A DNA stretch of 40,092 nucleotides. Source: Enterococcus thailandicus. GTDB lineage: Bacteria > Bacillota > Bacilli > Lactobacillales > Enterococcaceae. The translations under genes were made by a program, and so were the position numbers. The notes under the pieces were generated by a model. The model had not been told where the DNA came from, ran no database searches, and saw only the letters and a program-made list of their open reading frames with translations. The stretch is taken from assembly GCF_001886265.1 (NCBI RefSeq), contig NZ_JXLE01000022.1, positions 253-40,344 on the forward strand, given 5' to 3'. Positions 35,336 to 40,092 of this stretch are shown here, in pieces; the stretch's first letter is position 1, and the number at the start of each line of letters is the position of its first letter.

Positions 35336-36199
35336 ATGTACGGCGGAATAGAAGCAGGTGGCACAAAGTTTGTTTGTGCGGTGGCGAATGATCAACATGA
35401 AATTATGGAGAAAGTAAGTATTCCTACAACGACTCCAATAGAAACGTTGCAACAAGTGTTTGCTTTTTTTGACAAGTTTGACTTATCTGCTATGGGGATT
35501 GGGTCTTTTGGCCCGATTGGCATTGACCAAACAAAAGATAACTATGGATATGTTTTAGCAACACCTAAAAAAGGTTGGGCTGATTTTGACTTTTTAGGGA
35601 GTGTTAAAGCACGTTATCAAATTCCAATTGCGTGGACAACGGATGTTAATGCTGCTGCCTATGGCGAATTGAAGAAAGGTGCAGCACAAGGAAAGAATAG
35701 CTGTATCTATCTAACCGTTGGTACTGGGATTGGTGCAGGTGTTGTTTTGAATCAAGATATCTTTTCGGGGATTGCTCATCCGGAAATGGGTCATATCTGG
35801 GTGAAACGTCATCCAGATGATACTTACGCTGGTACTTGTCCTTATCATGGGGACTGTTTGGAAGGATTGGCGGCTGGTCCTTCATTAGAAGCAAGAACCG
35901 GAATCAAAGGTCAAGATTTACCGGTAGACCATCCTGTGTGGGATATCCAAGCATTCTATATTGCACAAGCTTTAATCAACTATACATTAACTTTAGCACC
36001 AGAAAAAATTATCCTTGGTGGTGGCGTAATGAACCAAGATCATTTACTACAAAAAATTCGTCAACAATTTGTTGAATTAATGGCAGGATATATGGAAGTT
36101 CCAGAAGCTAGTGAATATATTGTTCGCTGGGGCTTGCCGAATGAAAGTGGGATTATTGGTAGTTTATTATTAGCCGAAAAAGAGTATCGACAAAAATAA
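35336..36199 (+). CDS. ROK-family sugar kinase (fructokinase/mannokinase type)
   Basis: Cytoplasmic hexose kinase of 287 residues. The phosphate-binding motif is IEAGGTKFVCAV (5-16), the catalytic base Asp103 lies in TDVNAAAYGE, and VGTGIGAG (128-135) is the second nucleotide motif. A zinc site of the fructokinase-like ROK branch is formed by His153, Cys168, His171 and Cys174 (GHIWVKRHP...CPYHGDC). The ATG abuts the GH38 stop codon, with GAGGAGG inside the GH38 end. In this operon the natural role is phosphorylating mannose freed by the mannosidases to mannose-6-phosphate. Fructose is an alternative substrate, since many relatives use both. Confidence 0.9.
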   Translation: MYGGIEAGGTKFVCAVANDQHEIMEKVSIPTTTPIETLQQVFAFFDKFDLSAMGIGSFGPIGIDQTKDNYGYVLATPKKGWADFDFLGSVKARYQIPIAWTTDVNAAAYGELKKGAAQGKNSCIYLTVGTGIGAGVVLNQDIFSGIAHPEMGHIWVKRHPDDTYAGTCPYHGDCLEGLAAGPSLEARTGIKGQDLPVDHPVWDIQAFYIAQALINYTLTLAPEKIILGGGVMNQDHLLQKIRQQFVELMAGYMEVPEASEYIVRWGLPNESGIIGSLLLAEKEYRQK

Positions 36200-36249
36200 A
36201 ATTTCAAAAAAGTGGTTGAAATAAGAGCAGTCAACTCTGATAGATAAGA

Positions 36250-36292
36250 AGGATAATCTGAAAATAGCTTTATCTGTTTTTGAGATTATTCT
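36250..36292. repeat. Inverted repeat downstream of the ROK gene
   Basis: AGGATAATCT (36250-36259) pairs with AGATTATTCT (36283-36292) with one G-T wobble. It could stabilise the 3' end of the operon mRNA. The rest of the 200-bp gap before the terminator is plain AT-rich sequence. Confidence 0.4.
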
Positions 36293-36335
36293 ACTCATTT
36301 TTGAGAGATTTACTTTCGAAAAGCCATTTATTCGT

Positions 36336-36386
36336 AAAAAAGTGTCTGGAGCATAATCATTTTGATTAATGTCCCAGACACTTTTT
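36336..36386. terminator. Bidirectional terminator between the ROK and RluA-family genes
   Basis: AAAAAAGTGTCTGG (36336-36349) pairs perfectly with CCAGACACTTTTTT (36373-36386), with an inner AATCA/TGATT pairing. A and T runs on both sides serve the two converging transcripts. Confidence 0.9.
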
Positions 36387-36400
36387 TATTTTCTTGAGGC

Positions 36401-37255
36401 CTACCATAGTCCAGGAGTTGCTCTAGCGATAATCGTTTCTTGTGTGAATGGATGTGTCAAATGAAGTTCAATTGCGTGAAGCATCATTCGTTGCGCTGGC
36501 CGTGACTGATAAAGTGGATCGCCTACAATTGGATGACCTAGGCTTTCGAGATGAACCCGAATTTGATGTGTCCTCCCAGTAGCTAAAACACAATAAATTT
36601 GTGTTTGTGTCGGTAGATTTTTTGCAACGGTTACGCGGGTTGTTGCTGTTTTCCCGTTACGTTCATCAATGACTTGTTTTCGTCGGTTGTGTCGATCGCG
36701 TCCAATTTTCTTGGTGATGGTGATATCTTTGGTTAACTTTCCCCAAACGATAGCTTGGTAGCGTCGATAAATCTTCTTTTGTTCGACTAATTGGCTTAAA
36801 ATAGGCAGAATAAATGGGTTTTTAGCGAATAAAATAGCGCCACTGGTTTCTTGATCTAAGCGATGTACAACATATGGTTTTTCATCTTTCGGAGCTAGAT
36901 AAGCAGCTAAATCATTTAATAAGGTTCCAGTTTCTTTTGCGTTATTGGGATGGGTTTTTAGACCAGCTGGTTTATTTACAATCACTAATTGATCGTCTTC
37001 ATAGAGCGTGTGGATTTTTTGAGGATCACCAAAGATGATTTCTTGATGACTGTAGTCACCTTCTTCAAAATGTAAAGTAATTGTGTCGCCACCGCGGATT
37101 TCTGAATGAAAAGGAGCGGGCTGCGCATTTACCCAAACATTTCTTCGGGTACGCAAAAAATGACGAACTTTTTTTGGTACTAGCCATTCTCGCTCTAATA
37201 ATTCTTGGATAGTTGTTGCTGAGTGATCAGCGGGTAATGTAATTGTGATTTCCAT
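36401..37255 (-). CDS. RluA-family pseudouridine synthase
   Basis: RNA pseudouridine synthase of 284 residues. An S4-like N-terminal part (about 1-65) precedes the catalytic domain, with Asp134 in VVHRLDQETSGAI as the catalytic aspartate. VNKPAGLKTHPN (93-104) and ATGRTHQIRVHLESLGHPIVGD are further family motifs. The family modifies 23S rRNA or tRNA; the target cannot be settled from sequence. AGGAG lies seven bases before the ATG inside a perfect 14-bp palindrome (37256-37269), which could form a small hairpin over the ribosome binding site. It is monocistronic, diverging from the penicillin-binding protein gene. Confidence 0.92.
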   Translation of the reverse strand: MEITITLPADHSATTIQELLEREWLVPKKVRHFLRTRRNVWVNAQPAPFHSEIRGGDTITLHFEEGDYSHQEIIFGDPQKIHTLYEDDQLVIVNKPAGLKTHPNNAKETGTLLNDLAAYLAPKDEKPYVVHRLDQETSGAILFAKNPFILPILSQLVEQKKIYRRYQAIVWGKLTKDITITKKIGRDRHNRRKQVIDERNGKTATTRVTVAKNLPTQTQIYCVLATGRTHQIRVHLESLGHPIVGDPLYQSRPAQRMMLHAIELHLTHPFTQETIIARATPGLW

Positions 37256-37269
37256 AAAGGAGCTCCTTT
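37256..37269. repeat. Palindrome at the RluA-family ribosome binding site
   Basis: AAAGGAGCTCCTTT is perfectly self-complementary and contains the Shine-Dalgarno AGGAG. In RNA it could fold as a 5-bp stem with an AGCT loop and limit ribosome access. Confidence 0.5.
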
Positions 37270-37451
37270 CGTCGAAGTCAGTTTTATTTTACCATTTTTA
37301 AAATATATTTAAGAAAAAGATTAAATCAATCAGCTACTTATTATGCTAAACTACCGTCATTAACTACAAAACTTACATCTTAAGCAGGAAGAAAGGCGCA
37401 GTTAGTTGTGGTAAACTGACCGTGTGAATAAAAAGATAGGAGAACATGCAA

Positions 37452-39623
37452 ATGGATTTTCAACGCGTTTTGGAAAAAATAAAAGCTTCTTTGATTAGCT
37501 TTTGGCGCTGGATTAAGCCATATTTGAGCCGATTTCATAAATGGCGAAGGCGAATTTGGAAAAAATATCATATCAATAAAGTTATTCTTTTGTTGGGACT
37601 GATTTTTATTTTGGTAACGAGTGTTTATTTGTTTATTTTAGCAAAACAAGCAAATGTGGAGACTTTAAAATCAGGATTAAGCCAATCTACTGTTATTTAT
37701 GATAAAGATAATGAAGAAGCAGGTACACTTTATGCTCAAAAAGGGACTTACGTAGAACTAGATGCAATTTCTCCGTATATTCAAGATGCAGTTATTTCTA
37801 CGGAAGATCGAAATTTTTATAATCATCATGGATTTGATGTGAAGGGGATTGCTCGAGCAGCAGTTCGTATGCTTACTTCAGGGAGTACCGCTGGTGGTGG
37901 AGGGAGTACGATTACGCAACAATTGGCAAAAAATGCGTATTTAACACTCGATCAAACCTTTGATAGAAAAGCAAAAGAGCTGTTTCTAGCGATAGAAATA
38001 GAAAAGAAATACAGTAAAGAAGAAATTTTAACTATGTATTTGAATAACGCTTATTTTGGTAATGGTGTTTGGGGTGTTCAAGATGCTGCAAGGAGATATT
38101 TTGGTGTCAATGCGAGTGACGTAACATTGTCAGAGGCGGCAACAATTGCGGGTATGCTTAAAGGACCAGGTATTTATAATCCAATTGATAACCCAGAAAA
38201 TGCTAATAATCGAAAAAATACTGTGTTGAGTGTGATGAAAGAAAACGAAAAAATCACAGCAGAACAAGCCAGTGCGGAGAGCCAAACGAACATTACGGAT
38301 TATTTAAATGACACGTATACGGATTCGGAATCAGGTTATCGCTATCCTTATTATTTTGATGCGGTAATTGATGAGGCTGTGGAAGCATATGGACTGGATG
38401 AATCAGATGTAATGAACAAGGGGTATAAAATATATACTGCGTTAGATCAAAATTATCAAAAGCAGTTAGAAGCGACTTATCAAAATGGACAGCTATTTCC
38501 GGCAGATGCTTCGGACGGGGCAATGGTTCAATCTGCGTCTGTTGCATTGAATCCGAAAAATGGTGGTGTACAAGCCTTGGTGGGGCGGCGTGGAGAACAC
38601 GTCTTCCGTGGATTTAATTTTGCAACACAAATGAAAAGGTCGCCAGGTTCGACAATTAAACCATTGAGCGTGTACTCAGCTGCTTTAGAGTCTGGCTACT
38701 TACCTTCTAGTACTTTGCAAGACGCACCACAAAGTTACTATGCTGCTCAAAATTATGATGGTACGTATCAAGGTGAAGTACCAATGTATCAAGCAGTAGC
38801 TCAAAGCTTGAACTTGCCAGCTGTTTGGTTACTCCATGAGATTGGTCTTCAAAAAGGGTATGATAAAGCAGAAGAATTCGGGTTAAGCTTATCAAAATCC
38901 GATAAATACTATGGTTTAGCATTAGGTGGCTTAGAAAAAGGTGTATCACCGTTAACGATGGCCGGAGCCTATAGTGCTTTTGCGAATGATGGGCAGATGT
39001 ATTCGCCACATTTGATTACGAAAATCGTTGATTCTACAGGTGCAGTTATTGTAGATAATACGGACAAAAAACCTAAACAAGTGATTTCAAAAGAAACAGC
39101 AGAACAAATGACAAGTATGCTGCTTGGCACATTTTCTAATGGAACAGCAGTTGCTGCAAATCCAGCTGGTTATACGGTTGCTGGTAAAACTGGTACTACG
39201 GAAACGAATTTTGATGCCACTAAAGCAAATGATCAATGGATTGTTGGCTATACACCAGACGTAGTTATTTCAACTTGGATGGGTTACGAAGAGTCCAGCG
39301 AATTGCACTACTTAGAAGGGACGAGTGGGAATGTTGTGGGCCGAGTCTTTAAGTCTGCTGCAGAAGGAATCCTTCCTTATACTTCAAATACAAGTTTTAG
39401 TGTCGCAGATGCGTATGCAACAGGCGGAGAGGTCGTCCCAGCAGATCAAGTGGGCAATCCATCAGAAGCAGAGGACAATGCTGGGAAATGGAAAGAAAAC
39501 TTAGATCAATATGGCGAGAAAGCAAAAGAAGGATTGAAGAACTTTGGTGACTTTGTAAAAGACGGCGTACAAGGAATTGGCGATGCAGCCAAAGATTTGT
39601 GGCGGAAATATCAAAGTGAGTAG
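37452..39623 (+). CDS. pbp2A: Class A penicillin-binding protein PBP2a
   Basis: Bifunctional peptidoglycan synthase, 723 residues from the ATG at 37452; a second ATG six bases upstream (37446) is only three bases from AGGAG, so the later one is preferred. Numbers here count from 37446. A basic cytoplasmic tail and one membrane helix (about 45-66) precede the glycosyltransferase domain, with catalytic Glu120 (STEDRNFY), GGSTITQQLAKN and KAKELFLAIEIEKKYSKEEI. The transpeptidase domain has Ser402 (STIK), SLN (454-456) and KTG (581-583). The sequence is close to pneumococcal PBP2a throughout. The C-terminal tail is acidic, then amphipathic. Enterococcal literature also calls such proteins PbpZ. 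Confidence 0.92.
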   Translation: MDFQRVLEKIKASLISFWRWIKPYLSRFHKWRRRIWKKYHINKVILLLGLIFILVTSVYLFILAKQANVETLKSGLSQSTVIYDKDNEEAGTLYAQKGTYVELDAISPYIQDAVISTEDRNFYNHHGFDVKGIARAAVRMLTSGSTAGGGGSTITQQLAKNAYLTLDQTFDRKAKELFLAIEIEKKYSKEEILTMYLNNAYFGNGVWGVQDAARRYFGVNASDVTLSEAATIAGMLKGPGIYNPIDNPENANNRKNTVLSVMKENEKITAEQASAESQTNITDYLNDTYTDSESGYRYPYYFDAVIDEAVEAYGLDESDVMNKGYKIYTALDQNYQKQLEATYQNGQLFPADASDGAMVQSASVALNPKNGGVQALVGRRGEHVFRGFNFATQMKRSPGSTIKPLSVYSAALESGYLPSSTLQDAPQSYYAAQNYDGTYQGEVPMYQAVAQSLNLPAVWLLHEIGLQKGYDKAEEFGLSLSKSDKYYGLALGGLEKGVSPLTMAGAYSAFANDGQMYSPHLITKIVDSTGAVIVDNTDKKPKQVISKETAEQMTSMLLGTFSNGTAVAANPAGYTVAGKTGTTETNFDATKANDQWIVGYTPDVVISTWMGYEESSELHYLEGTSGNVVGRVFKSAAEGILPYTSNTSFSVADAYATGGEVVPADQVGNPSEAEDNAGKWKENLDQYGEKAKEGLKNFGDFVKDGVQGIGDAAKDLWRKYQSE

Positions 39624-39627
39624 TTCT

Positions 39628-39655
39628 TTGAAAACGGATAGCTGCATGTTACAAT
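39628..39655 (+). promoter_or_regulatory. Promoter of the YlbF-family gene
   Basis: TTGAAA (39628-39633), a 16-bp spacer and TACAAT (39650-39655) with a TGT extension (39647-39649). No terminator separates it from the PBP gene, so readthrough is also possible. Confidence 0.7.
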
Positions 39656-39688
39656 GAACTCAACTACTGAAAGAAAAGAGGCAATATT

Positions 39689-40030
39689 ATGTCAAATATC
39701 TATGATAGCGCGAATCAAATCGAACGCGAAATTCGTGAACTTCCTGAATTCAAAGCTTTACAAGAAGCATACGGTAAAGTAAAAGAAAACAAAGAAGCAC
39801 ATGAACTATTTAAAAACTTCCAAGCAATGCAAATTGAATTACAGGAAAAACAAATGCGTGGCGAAGAATTCTCTGATGAAGATGCAATGAAAGCGCAAGA
39901 GATGGCTATGAAAATTCAATCAGAATCAGTTATCAATGATTTAATGGAAAAAGAACAAGGTTTTAGTACAATTATCAATGATTTAAATCGAATCATCATG
40001 ACACCAGTACGTGACCTATATAGCGAATAA
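39689..40030 (+). CDS. YlbF/YmcA family protein (UPF0342)
   Basis: Small cytoplasmic protein of 113 residues, almost entirely alpha-helical and charged, of the Com_YlbF superfamily (UPF0342/YheA-like branch). The pattern [19 protein letters not shown] near the N-terminus and [12 protein letters not shown] near the end fits the family. The related YlbF and YmcA of Bacillus act with YaaT in regulating RNase Y and competence/sporulation, but the role of the UPF0342 branch is not established. AAGAGG sets the ATG. It has its own good promoter behind pbp2A. The last 62 bases of the window hold no further gene. Confidence 0.85.
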   Translation: MSNIYDSANQIEREIRELPEFKALQEAYGKVKENKEAHELFKNFQAMQIELQEKQMRGEEFSDEDAMKAQEMAMKIQSESVINDLMEKEQGFSTIINDLNRIIMTPVRDLYSE

Positions 40031-40092
40031 TTAATAGTAAACAAAAAAGAGCAGGGCTGATTGGAAGTGCAACTACTTTTTGATACAAAATA

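Noticed and set aside
37344-37417. Two TGNTAAACT motifs upstream of pbp2A as promoters
   Set aside because: Both lack a -35 at proper spacing and have a weak hexamer, so neither could be called with confidence.
1-40092. Mobile elements, CRISPR arrays, tRNA or rRNA genes
   Set aside because: No transposase, integrase, terminal inverted repeats, regular spaced repeats or RNA-gene sequences were seen; the locus shows no clear sign of recent transfer by base composition.

Overview
The window is a contiguous, AT-rich chromosomal segment of a low-GC Gram-positive bacterium, most likely an Enterococcus (E. faecium/hirae/mundtii type). The reasons are an SMK-box (SAM-III) riboswitch before metK, a family found in Lactobacillales; an L-lysine-type MurE; a six-LysM muramidase-2/AtlA-like autolysin; a PBP2a-like class A penicillin-binding protein; and an EfrAB-like heterodimeric exporter. 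I saw no rRNA or tRNA gene, CRISPR array, insertion sequence or phage gene. The genus is an inference.

Layout. (1) 1-1433: SMK-box riboswitch and metK. (2) 1490-8190: a 14-helix MFS efflux protein with an esterase, then a TetR repressor divergent from two half-ABC exporters (EfrAB-like). (3) 8171-10407, minus strand: a PAP2 phosphatase, a YtqA-type radical SAM protein and MnmM/YtqB (tRNA wobble-U modification) as a probable operon. (4) 10600-15615: a muramidase with a phased WalR-like box array upstream, then a leucine T-box and leuS. (5) 15697-20412: a small basic protein, murE (minus), murJ-type flippase and an RsuA-type pseudouridine synthase. (6) 20466-36386: a 16-kb glycan locus (below). 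(7) 36401-40030: an RluA-family pseudouridine synthase (minus), PBP2a and a YlbF/UPF0342 protein.

The most notable part is the glycan locus. It encodes a LplABC-type ABC importer without its own ATPase, a YesL/YesM/YesN-type membrane protein, sensor kinase and AraC-type response regulator, a GntR/LacI-type hybrid repressor translationally coupled to a GH92 alpha-mannosidase, and, divergently, GH125, GH38 and a ROK sugar kinase. All three mannosidases lack signal peptides. The reading is that mannose-rich oligosaccharides (high-mannose N-glycan fragments) are imported intact, trimmed in the cytoplasm by alpha-1,2, alpha-1,6 and alpha-1,3-type activities, and the released mannose is phosphorylated. 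The same enzyme families occur together in the pneumococcal N-glycan locus. What looks special here is importer, two-component system, repressor and enzymes side by side, with CcpA-like cre sites on both catabolic promoters, a GATATATC palindrome at the predicted start point of each divergent promoter, and a 21-bp tandem repeat before the importer.

Several genes serve the cell envelope (muramidase, MurE, MurJ, PBP2a, PAP2). RNA-level control is visible in the SMK box and T-box. Many gene pairs end in shared bidirectional terminators.
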